A stretch of 53,088 bases of DNA. Source: CAZBDV01 sp964490765 (lineage in GTDB: Bacteria; Cloacimonadota; Cloacimonadia; Cloacimonadales; JAJBBL01). Positions within the stretch are counted from its first letter, which is position 1; each line of letters starts with the position of its first letter. The position numbers and the translations under genes were made by a program. Of the stretch, positions 46,082-53,088 are shown one piece after another. The notes beneath the pieces were generated by a model, which saw only the letters and a list, made by a program, of their open reading frames with translations, did not search any database and was not told where the DNA came from. The DNA lies in the NCBI GenBank assembly GCA_964490765.1, contig CAZBDV010000012.1, positions 1-53,088 of the forward strand, written 5' to 3'.

Positions 46082-47179
46082 ATGGTTCACGATATACCAG
46101 AATTAATAATTGGAGACCTGGAGATTAAGATACCGATCATACAGGGTGGTATGGGAGTTGGAGTATCTTTATCCGGTTTAGCTTCTGCAGTAGCAAACGA
46201 GGGTGGAGTCGGAGTTATTGCCGGAGCCGGGATAGGTATGCTCGAACCCGATTTCAATACAGATTTCCCTGCTGCCAACCGGAAAGCGCTGGCCAAAGAG
46301 ATCAGGAACGCCAAACGACTAACCGATGGGGTCATTGGAGTTAATCTGATGCTGGCCTCTTCTGACTTTGATCAACTCCTGCTCGTAGCTTTAGACGAAG
46401 ATGCAGATATAGTACTGCTTGGTGCCGGGCTTTTCTTGAAACTTCCCGATTCTATCAGTAGAGAAAGATTTGTCAACTCCCCTACCAGGTTCATCCCGAT
46501 AGTCTCTTCTCCCAGGGCAGCAAGGATCGTCTTCGAGTATTGGGCTCATCATTATACCCGCATTCCTGACGCTATTGTTGTGGAAGGCCCATTAGCCGGT
46601 GGACATCTTGGTTTCAAGAAACAGCAGATTAATGATCCCGCTTATGCGCTGGAAAAACTGATCGCTGAAATCGTACCTCTCATTGCCACTTTTGAAAAAC
46701 AGTATCATAAGAAGATCCCTGTAATAGCTGCAGGCGGAATTTTTACGGGAGCCGATATCTATAGATTTATGCAGGCAGGAGTTCAGGGTGTGCAGATGGG
46801 AACCAGGTTCGTCGCTACTCAGGAATGTGATGCTTCTACAAAATTTAAAGAGTCTTATATGAAATGCCGTCAGGAAGATATCATTATTATCGACAGTCCT
46901 GTCGGGTTACCGGGTAGAGCTATCCGGAACAGGTTCCTGGACGACGTTACCTCCGGTATCAAGAAACCGGTCAACTGCCCCTGGAGATGCTTGAGAACCT
47001 GTGACTACAGAGTCGTTCCCTACTGTATTGCCAGTGCCCTGACTAATGCTAAAAGAGGTAATTTCGAAGATGGCTTTGGTTTCTGCGGTGCCAATGCCTA
47101 CCGGATCGAGGAAATCACTACCGTAAAAGAACTCATCAAAAACCTGCTGATAGAATACCACCAGGCTGCTTCTTCTTAA
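46082..47179 (+). CDS. Nitronate monooxygenase (2-nitropropane dioxygenase-like) flavoprotein
   Basis: A 365-residue FMN-dependent TIM-barrel enzyme. The N-terminal IIQGGMGVGVSLSGLASAVA with GGVGVIAGAGIG is the typical FMN-binding opening of the NPD/FabK family. VEGPLAGGHLG contains the catalytic-region histidine found in nitronate monooxygenases. Downstream IPVIAAGGIFTGADIYRFM and GVQGVQMGTRFVATQEC form the phosphate-binding part of the barrel. A cysteine-rich tail (NCPWRCLRTC, GFCGANAYR) is present, as in related anaerobe proteins. Known members oxidise alkyl nitronates; FabK relatives reduce enoyl-ACP. Without fatty-acid genes nearby the nitronate assignment is preferred but not certain. 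The ATG lacks a strong ribosome site (GAGGA lies rather far upstream). Cytoplasmic. Confidence 0.87.
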   Translation: MVHDIPELIIGDLEIKIPIIQGGMGVGVSLSGLASAVANEGGVGVIAGAGIGMLEPDFNTDFPAANRKALAKEIRNAKRLTDGVIGVNLMLASSDFDQLLLVALDEDADIVLLGAGLFLKLPDSISRERFVNSPTRFIPIVSSPRAARIVFEYWAHHYTRIPDAIVVEGPLAGGHLGFKKQQINDPAYALEKLIAEIVPLIATFEKQYHKKIPVIAAGGIFTGADIYRFMQAGVQGVQMGTRFVATQECDASTKFKESYMKCRQEDIIIIDSPVGLPGRAIRNRFLDDVTSGIKKPVNCPWRCLRTCDYRVVPYCIASALTNAKRGNFEDGFGFCGANAYRIEEITTVKELIKNLLIEYHQAASS

Positions 47180-47339
47180 ATTCTTCATTACTTTCATTAC
47201 CTTTGACCAATCTCATCGATCAATTCCCCTGAGGTGTTGCTTTAGTATATAGATAATCCCTTGCTTCCGAGTAACCATTGGGGAGGATGGGAGCCGGATG
47301 CCGCCGACTCGTAGGATACTCATAGGTTGATGAAAATCG

Positions 47340-47540
47340 GAGGGGGCGGAGCAGGGAGAGATGGATGACGGGGTAACGAGGTGACGAGGTGACGGGGTGA
47401 CGGGGTGATAAAAAAGTGGTGAGTAGTGAGTGGTGAGTTGTGAGTTGTGAGATCCGGAGGAAGGAGAAGCAGGCTGCCGGAGATGAAGCAGGGAGAGTTA
47501 GCAGATTAACGGATTAACAGATTAACGGATGAAGACCTGA
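47340..47540. repeat. Mosaic tandem repeats
   Basis: Contains the GTGACGGG module (about 47369-47406), the AGTNGTG module after GATAAAAAAGTGGTGAG (47408-47448) and a GATTAACG module (47498-47530, period 8), joined by GGAGGAAGGAGAAGCA linkers. Same family as the tract at 4.8-5.5 kb. The remaining parts of 47180-47668 hold no gene except the ribosome site of the next one. Confidence 0.85.
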
Positions 47541-47668
47541 GGAAGGAGAAGCAAGCTACCGGAGGCAGAGGAGAGGAGAATGGGGGTTTAATCTCTTTAT
47601 CAATTGACATATTCCAGATTAGAAGCAGTATAGTGATCAACTATGAGAAAAAGAGGAGGAGGTATGTT

Positions 47669-48133
47669 ATGTCGGATGAAGAACTGAAAAAAGCCACAGA
47701 GAAAGGAACTGAGCGGGAGAGTGCCAAAAAATTCAATCTTCCGTTGTTTGTTGGGATCGTAATTCTGGTGGCACTCGTTATAATTGCTGTCCTGACTTTA
47801 TTTGTTGGCGTTCCGGAACCTGCAGGTTATCAGGAGATCGTGGAGGAGAATCAACCTCAGGCTGCTCTGATGGCTCTCCGGACTAATTATATGACCAAGA
47901 TGCAAACCGAGGGTCTACCTGAAGATTATAGCGTGGAAGAGGCGATCCGTGATGCTGCTATCGAAGATTATGTGCTACGTGACTGGACATTCATCGTGGA
48001 AGGTATGCCCCCGATGAGATATATAGCCGTATCAACCTCCGAGTTTGCTGAAGGTGAGGGAAACCAGGTGATATATAATGAAGAGACTGGAGAGTTTGTC
48101 TGTATCAGGAAGCAAGAAGGATTAGAAGATTAA
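47669..48133 (+). CDS. Small single-pass membrane protein
   Basis: A 154-residue protein. The ATG at 47669 is preceded by GAGGAGGAGG; a GTG further upstream at 47633 in frame is unlikely. The N-terminal ~25 residues are charged (MSDEELKKATEKGTERESAK). One hydrophobic helix follows (FVGIVILVALVIIAVLTLFV), and the remaining ~100 residues lie outside the membrane (DYSVEEAIRDAAIEDYVLRD, then PPMRYIAVSTSEFAEG). The topology suggests a cytoplasmic start and a periplasmic or extracytoplasmic domain. No family was recognised. Surrounded on both sides by repeat tracts. Function unknown. Confidence 0.75.
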   Translation: MSDEELKKATEKGTERESAKKFNLPLFVGIVILVALVIIAVLTLFVGVPEPAGYQEIVEENQPQAALMALRTNYMTKMQTEGLPEDYSVEEAIRDAAIEDYVLRDWTFIVEGMPPMRYIAVSTSEFAEGEGNQVIYNEETGEFVCIRKQEGLED

Positions 48134-48935
48134 CGGATGAAACCGGAGGAAGGGGAAGCAAGCTACCGGGGGTAAAGCAGGGAATTATAGCAGCCGAAAC
48201 GCGCCGAAGACGCCGAAGAATATGACCTCCGGAGGAAGCGAAGCAATGTACAATTTACAATGTACGATTTACAATGAGAAAACCAGAGGGAGTAGAGCAG
48301 GAAGGTTTTGAAATTTAGAATGTAGAATGTAGGATGTAGAATTGGGCTAAAGGAAGCAGAGCAAGTCCATTGGAAGGAACAGCAAGCGAAAATAGCCACC
48401 GAAAGACACCGAAGACGCCGAAGAATATGACACTCCGGAGGAAGGGAAGCAATGTACAATTTACAATGGGAAAACCGGAGGAAGTGGAGCAAGAAGGTTT
48501 TGAAATTTAGAATGTAGAATGTAGGATGTAGAATTGGGCTAAAGGAAGTAGAGCAAGTCCATTGGAAGGAACAGCAAGCGAAAATAGCCACCGAACCACA
48601 CCGAAGACGCCGAAGAATATGACACTCAGGAGGAAGCGAAACAATGTACAATTTACAATGTACGATTTACAATGGGAAAACCAGAGGGAGTGGAGCAAGA
48701 CTGTATCCGATATAGTCAAACTTGCTAACTACAGTTGAGCACTGGTCATTAACAGCTAGAAACATTTTTCATCTTGCTTCTGCTGCTCCGAAACATAATT
48801 CTAAATCCTACATTCTAAATCCTACATCCTACATTCTACATCCTACATTCTTTCCCCCCCTAACGGATCTCACAACTCACAACTCACAACTTTTTTACCA
48901 CCCCGTCACCCCGTCACTTCGTCTCTCACCTCTTC
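48134..48935. repeat. Mosaic of period-7 to period-9 tandem modules
   Basis: A 0.8-kb non-coding tract. Modules seen: GTACAATTTACAATG (48246-48276, 48451-48466, 48644-48674), AATGTAGAATGTAGGATGTAG (48315-48345, 48506-48535), CACCGAAGACGCCGAAGAA (period 9; near 48197, 48402, 48600), and a shared block from GGGCTAAAGGAAG to AATAGCCACCGAA. The larger unit of about 190 bp is repeated nearly intact (48301-48445 and 48491-48630). At 48800-48935 the same modules appear in the opposite orientation (ATCCTACATTCTA, CACCCCGTCAC). Frames crossing it are artefacts. Confidence 0.85.
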
Positions 48936-48940
48936 TTGCT

Positions 48941-50113
48941 TTACTTTAGTACTTCCGCTGATGAGAAATCGCGATAGAGTGAAAAACTATCCAGAACTTC
49001 CCTGTCTTCGTCACTGAGCTTATCCAGGACTATCCTCGTTATCAACTCACCCAAACCTGGTCCAAGCATAAAGCCCTGCCCACAGGGGCCGGCTGCATTA
49101 ATAAAGTTGGGCACCTCTTTAACCGGACCGACGATGGGAAAAGCATCTGGTGTCATTGGATACTGACCGCGCCAGGTACGTCGCACCTTGAGATTGGCCA
49201 GGCGGGGATAGATATTGAGCATTCTTTTCGTAATCTGAGGCAGGAAAACAGAGGTGGAGTCGTTATCTACACCCCAGATGGGTGGATCGGGTGTAAGACA
49301 GAATACTACCTGCCCTTCATAATTCTGATAGAAATAGAAATTGGCTGAATCTTCTGTCGGCCTGATATCAACCACCATCGGGCCGAAGAATCTCTTCACC
49401 GGTTCGGTGATCCCTGCTTCATGGTTATCGGGTCTGACCGGGATATCGATCCCGAGCATCGCTGCTATTTGAGCGGCATAGTTACCCGCTGCATTGATTA
49501 CATAGCGGGCCTGATACTTCCCTTTATCGGTAGCAACCTCCAGGATCTCTGGCGTCAGGGATCTCAGGCCTGTCACCTGTTCCCGGAAATTGTAACGGGC
49601 ACCGTGCTGCAGGCTTTTCCTGTAGAGTGCTTCAATGGCGAGCAGTGGAGAAGCAGAACCGTCTCCGGATGAATAAGTCGAACCTCTCAACCCCTCCATA
49701 GAGATACCAGGCACGAGTTCGCGATACTCTTCGGCTGAGATCCATCTGATATTGAGCCCAAAGGACTCCTGAATCTTCATCGTATCCTTCAGGGTCTTCT
49801 CATCCCTTTCTGTATAGGCGGGATAGCTGTAGCCGTTAGACATCCACTGAATATCGTCACCGTGCATCTCCTGCCAGTTAGCAAATATCTCCAGGCTGCG
49901 GAGGCAGGTTCTGATCTTACCTTTATCGGAATGGGTAGCACGCAGCCCCCCGATCGCTTTCTTATTGTTGCCCTGTCCGGCAGAGGGAAGAGCATCGATA
50001 ACCAGCACCTGCAGCTTCTCGGCTGCCAGGGCCAGCGCTGTCGGCACTCCCAGTGAACCGGCACCTATGACTATTACATCGTATATCCGGTTATCATCAT
50101 TCCTGTTTGTCAC
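48941..50113 (-). CDS. FAD-dependent amine/amino-acid oxidoreductase (DAO family)
   Basis: A 390-residue flavoprotein starting at a GTG (50113) with GGAG seven bases upstream. The N-terminal DVIVIGAGSLGVPTALALA is a Rossmann FAD-binding motif, and the body follows the DAO family that includes glycine/sarcosine oxidase and the beta subunit of multi-subunit dehydrogenases. RYVINAAGNYAAQIAAMLG and the end NAAGPCGQGFMLGPGLGELI, which closes the FAD site, are both conserved. It follows the 693-residue Fe-S/FAD protein after 106 bp on the same strand. The pair resembles heteromeric sarcosine, opine or hydroxyproline dehydrogenases. The substrate, a secondary amine or amino acid, cannot be read from sequence. 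Confidence 0.87.
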   Translation of the reverse strand: MTNRNDDNRIYDVIVIGAGSLGVPTALALAAEKLQVLVIDALPSAGQGNNKKAIGGLRATHSDKGKIRTCLRSLEIFANWQEMHGDDIQWMSNGYSYPAYTERDEKTLKDTMKIQESFGLNIRWISAEEYRELVPGISMEGLRGSTYSSGDGSASPLLAIEALYRKSLQHGARYNFREQVTGLRSLTPEILEVATDKGKYQARYVINAAGNYAAQIAAMLGIDIPVRPDNHEAGITEPVKRFFGPMVVDIRPTEDSANFYFYQNYEGQVVFCLTPDPPIWGVDNDSTSVFLPQITKRMLNIYPRLANLKVRRTWRGQYPMTPDAFPIVGPVKEVPNFINAAGPCGQGFMLGPGLGELITRIVLDKLSDEDREVLDSFSLYRDFSSAEVLK

Positions 50114-50219
50114 TTTCTATCTCCATTTATAGTATTCGTTGCCTGTTTATCCGGTTAACTTGCAGCAACTCTTTTTCTTACTTATCTATTCTCTGCTCGC
50201 TGCTGAGCGTTACAGGACT

Positions 50220-52301
50220 CTATTTCCCTTTCCTGCCGGAATCGACAAAGCTCTTCAACGGTACTTCGATAAAGACCGGCCTCTTCGTGTTGGGAACGAT
50301 CTCATCTGCTGAGATACCCTCTTCGCGGAAGATCTGCCTGATCAGTGTATCACAGGTCTTACTGCCACAGGGACCCATACCGAGCCGGGTTATGGCCTTG
50401 ATCTGATTGATATCGGTCAGGCCGTTACGAATCAATTCCCTCACTTCACCAACCTTGACTCTTTCGCAGAGGCATACCATTGCATCATCCGAAGTTTTTT
50501 CCGATATTACCGGTTCGGGCAGCGGCTTCGTTACTTCATCATCCTGAACCCGGAAGGAGACTATCCGCGCTGCTATTTCGGGCGGTGCTTCCAGTTTGAT
50601 GAGATCGGTTTTGGAATTCCTGTGTTTGAGTATGTTAACTACCGGCAGTTCAGCCAGGAAATTACCGTCTATATCGACCGCTCTTACCCTGTCTCCCTTC
50701 TCTACTGGATAATTGGACACCTCATAAGGTAGAGTGACGATCGGCTTTTCCCTGTTCTGACGGTAATCGACAAGAGTTATAGCCAGGCCGGGGCATATTG
50801 TGAGACAGCGGTGACAGCCGGAGCATTCTCCAGTGAAGCGGGGAAGGCCCATTAGTGGATCACCGTTCAATTCGATAGATTTATGAGGGCAGACGGTCGT
50901 GCAGGGGTTACAGGGGATCTCCTGCAGGCAGTGGATAACGGGGAAAACACCCTCCCGCTTTTCCGGAAATTCCTGCTCATAGATTTTGCCAGGCTCCTGC
51001 TTCAAATTTTCCGCTTTGGCATACCATTCGTGCGGTATATCCTCTACCGGCGCACCGAGTGCTTTCGCTACCTTCAGCCCTATGATCCGGCCGTTGAACA
51101 TAGCCGAAGAGGCTTCCGCAATCTCATTGGAATCTCCAGCAGAATAGACCTCTATCCCTGCTGTTTCCGCCTCCTGCGTGAACTCGCTCAAAGGCTCCAG
51201 TCCAACTGCTATGAGGATGGTATCACAGAGAAAGGTCTTCTCCGTACCCGCTATGGGCTGGAAATTTTCGTCTATCTCAGCGATAGTAACAGATTCTACA
51301 CCATCACTACCCTGAGCGGAGAGAACCGTATGCCTCGTATATATTGGCACTCCGAGCCGTTTGAGCTTGTCGCTGTGCACTTTATAACCACCACAGCGTG
51401 GCATTGCCTCTACCAGGCCGACAACTGTGATACCGGCCTGCAGAGCGTGATACCCTGCAATAAGGCCGACATTCCCACCTCCGACTATGAAGAGCCTTCT
51501 GGACGGCCTGACCAGGTCACGATTGACGAGAGTCTGGAAAGCTCCTGCACCATAAATACCGGGAAGAGTGTTACCGGGAAAGCGGAGAAATTTCTCTCTG
51601 GCTCCCGCTGCATTGAGGATGACTTTCGGTTCGACTATCCTGTATGACTCATCCTGCAGAATGCCCACCTTCTTATCCTTGAAGACAAAGAGAGCAGTAG
51701 AATTAAGCCAGATCGAGCAGTTGGGATATTCACGCAGCTTGTCAGAAAGCATCTTGCCGATATCGATTCCACGAGTGCCGGCATAAGAGTCCTCAACAGA
51801 GCCGAAAAATTTATGGGTCTGGAGAACGAGTTTACCACCAAGCTCGCTCTTATCATCGATCAAAACGATATTGTAATCATAACGGGCCAGCTCTATCGCT
51901 GCCGATAAACCGGCAGGGCCTCCACCAATAATCAGAATGTCTGTCTTCTGCTCCTCTATATCCTCTATGCTGACAGGCTCTTCTTTCAGTGGCAGCTCCG
52001 GTAACCCGTTCATACTCTCAACGATCATATTCTCCTGCACCTTGACCATGCAGGATTTGACCGGGATACCGTTGGCAATAACCCCGCACTTGGCACACTG
52101 GCCGTTAGCACAAAACATACCCTGCGGAGTGTTGTCGTGAGGATGATATCCGAAAATATATATCCCGTTCGCTATGAGGGCTGAGGCAATAACCTCACCC
52201 CGCTTCGCCTTCAATGGCTTCCTGTTCCAGTAAAAGGTTATCTCTTCACTCTCTCCGATCTCCAGAACATGATGCTCCTGTATGCGGTTCCTCTTATCCA
52301 T
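50220..52301 (-). CDS. Multidomain FAD/Fe-S oxidoreductase (sarcosine/proline-dehydrogenase alpha-like)
   Basis: A 693-residue protein; GGAG stands six bases before the ATG. Domains in order: a 2Fe-2S ferredoxin-like start (~30-90, FCANGQCAKCGVIANG with a later C); a FAD/NAD two-dinucleotide-binding oxidoreductase (~105-430; DILIIGGGPAGLSAAIELA and RLFIVGGGNVGLIAGYHAL); a pair of 4Fe-4S clusters (~465-520; CNPCTTVCPHKS and CSGCHRCLTICPG); and a C-terminal BFD-like 2Fe-2S domain (~600-660; VCLCERVKVGEV and MGPCGSKTC). This layout matches the electron-transfer subunit of multi-subunit amine or amino-acid dehydrogenases. It would pass electrons from the DAO-type subunit encoded downstream to an internal acceptor such as ferredoxin or NAD. 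The added 4Fe-4S insert suits an anaerobe. Confidence 0.88.
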   Translation of the reverse strand: MDKRNRIQEHHVLEIGESEEITFYWNRKPLKAKRGEVIASALIANGIYIFGYHPHDNTPQGMFCANGQCAKCGVIANGIPVKSCMVKVQENMIVESMNGLPELPLKEEPVSIEDIEEQKTDILIIGGGPAGLSAAIELARYDYNIVLIDDKSELGGKLVLQTHKFFGSVEDSYAGTRGIDIGKMLSDKLREYPNCSIWLNSTALFVFKDKKVGILQDESYRIVEPKVILNAAGAREKFLRFPGNTLPGIYGAGAFQTLVNRDLVRPSRRLFIVGGGNVGLIAGYHALQAGITVVGLVEAMPRCGGYKVHSDKLKRLGVPIYTRHTVLSAQGSDGVESVTIAEIDENFQPIAGTEKTFLCDTILIAVGLEPLSEFTQEAETAGIEVYSAGDSNEIAEASSAMFNGRIIGLKVAKALGAPVEDIPHEWYAKAENLKQEPGKIYEQEFPEKREGVFPVIHCLQEIPCNPCTTVCPHKSIELNGDPLMGLPRFTGECSGCHRCLTICPGLAITLVDYRQNREKPIVTLPYEVSNYPVEKGDRVRAVDIDGNFLAELPVVNILKHRNSKTDLIKLEAPPEIAARIVSFRVQDDEVTKPLPEPVISEKTSDDAMVCLCERVKVGEVRELIRNGLTDINQIKAITRLGMGPCGSKTCDTLIRQIFREEGISADEIVPNTKRPVFIEVPLKSFVDSGRKGK

Positions 52302-52371
52302 CTATCACTCCAATATCTCGTTTAATTTTAAGGTCTTGTACTCTTGCTTTAAAAAAAAATACGGGAGCAAT

Positions 52372-53088
52372 GTCAATGAATAATGAATAATTGGACCGGA
52401 GGGAGGAGAGCAGGGGGAGATGGGTGACGGGGTGACGGGGTGACGTAAAGACGGAGTGACGGAGAGACGGAGTGAGGGAGTGACGGAGAGACGGAGTGAC
52501 AAAAAGTAGTGAGTGGTGAGTTGTGAGATCCAGGGGAAAGAGAAGCAAGTCCATTGGAAGGGAAAGCAAGCTACCGGGGGTAAAGCAAGTGTAAAATAGC
52601 CACCGAAAGACACCGAAGACGCCGAATTATGACGCCCCAGCGGTAGCCAAGCAAGGAGGATTAGCAGATTAGCAGATTAACGGATTAACGGATGAAAAGC
52701 AGAGAAGGCAGAGCAAGCTTGTGGGAACAAAGCAAGGGGAGATGGGTTACGAAGTGACGGGGTGACGGAGAGACGGAGTGAGGGGGTGACGAAGTGACGG
52801 AGTGACAAAAAGTAGTGAGTGGTGAGATGTGATCCGGAGGAAGCAAAGCAATGTAGGATGTACAATGTCCGATGTACAATGGAAAAACCGGATGGAGCAA
52901 AGCAAGAAGGTTTTGAAATTTAGAATGTAGGATGTAGGATGTAGAATTGGGCTAAAGGAAGCAGAGCAAGTCCATTGGAAGGGAAAGCAAGCTACCGGGG
53001 GTAAAGCAAGTGTAAAATAGCCACCGAAAGACACCGAAGACGCCGAATTATGACGCCCCAGCGGTAGCCAAGCAAGGAGGATTAGCAG
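52372..53088. repeat. Mosaic tandem repeats with a 123-bp exact direct repeat at the window end
   Basis: Starts with a GAATAATGAATAATTGGA unit also found near 45.97 kb, then the GTGACGGG (52421-52500, 52748-52806), AGTNGTG (52505-52527, 52809-52830), GATTAACG (52660-52692) and AATGTAGGATGTAG (52914-52945) modules. The segment 52545-52667 is identical over 123 bases to 52966-53088, the very end of the window, showing that the sequence ends inside a repeat. No genes. Confidence 0.88.

Noticed and set aside
46082..47179. Enoyl-ACP reductase FabK
   Set aside because: Same fold, but no fatty-acid synthesis neighbours and a GGHLG motif closer to nitronate monooxygenases; kept only as an alternative.
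48163..48719. Frames rich in Cys, Ser and Phe on the minus strand
   Set aside because: Translations of the ~190-bp repeat unit; the same phrases recur with each copy and no start site is credible.
52294..53034. Short minus-strand frames near the window end
   Set aside because: Encoded by the mosaic repeats, same signature as at 4.8-5.5 kb.

Overview
The window looks like one assembled scaffold from an uncultured anaerobic bacterium of the FCB superphylum, most probably Candidatus Cloacimonadota. This is inferred from secreted proteins ending in an NPFNP-type beta-sandwich C-terminal domain, GLUG-repeat surface proteins, PEGA, FGE-like and TPR proteins, and long intergenic tracts of short degenerate tandem repeats. 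No rRNA, tRNA or CRISPR array was recognised, so the taxonomy is not proven. Both scaffold ends lie inside repeats that also occur elsewhere in the window, and one 100-N gap interrupts a TPR gene.

Layout. 0.3-4.6 kb: two adjacent minus-strand GLUG-repeat secreted proteins. 4.8-6.0 kb: non-coding repeat region (period-7/8 mosaic, a three-unit 38-bp G-rich array, a multi-hairpin repeat that also forms the window start). 6.1-9.3 kb: an unknown protein, a HigB-like toxin with a HigA/ImmA-IrrE-type partner, and a small 2TM protein. 9.5-10.1 kb: a decayed IS21-family element. 10.2-31.1 kb: a large minus-strand defence island. 31.4-35.5 kb: a NusG-like protein with a basic insertion, an AAA+ ATPase and a shortened paralogue of that ATPase lacking the ATPase domain. 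36.5-40.4 kb: two plus-strand secreted proteins. 40.7-45.8 kb: a large TPR protein between two FGE-fold proteins. 46.1-52.3 kb: a nitronate-monooxygenase-like enzyme, a small membrane protein and a two-gene FAD/Fe-S oxidoreductase. 52.4-53.1 kb: more mosaic repeats.

The centre of interest is the defence island. Read in the direction of transcription it is: small HTH regulator, brxA, brxB, brxC, pglX, a GmrSD/BrxU-like DUF262 enzyme, a PD-(D/E)XK-like nuclease, a 139-residue unknown, a HerA/DUF87 ATPase with a C-terminal membrane anchor, pglZ, brxL, a HEPN-type protein and a 208-residue unknown. The six core genes make a complete type 1 BREX system. Four accessory genes sit between pglX and pglZ. 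The last three of these (nuclease, small protein, membrane-anchored HerA ATPase) are tightly spaced and look like a self-contained module that I cannot match to a named system. BREX is expected to methylate host DNA through PglX and block phage replication. GmrSD-like enzymes cut modified DNA that BREX would not stop. The HEPN pair could act as an RNA-cleaving back-up. These roles are inferred from families; nothing here proves activity. The island is visibly more AT-rich than the 6-8 kb and 46-52 kb flanks and abuts an IS remnant, which fits horizontal acquisition.
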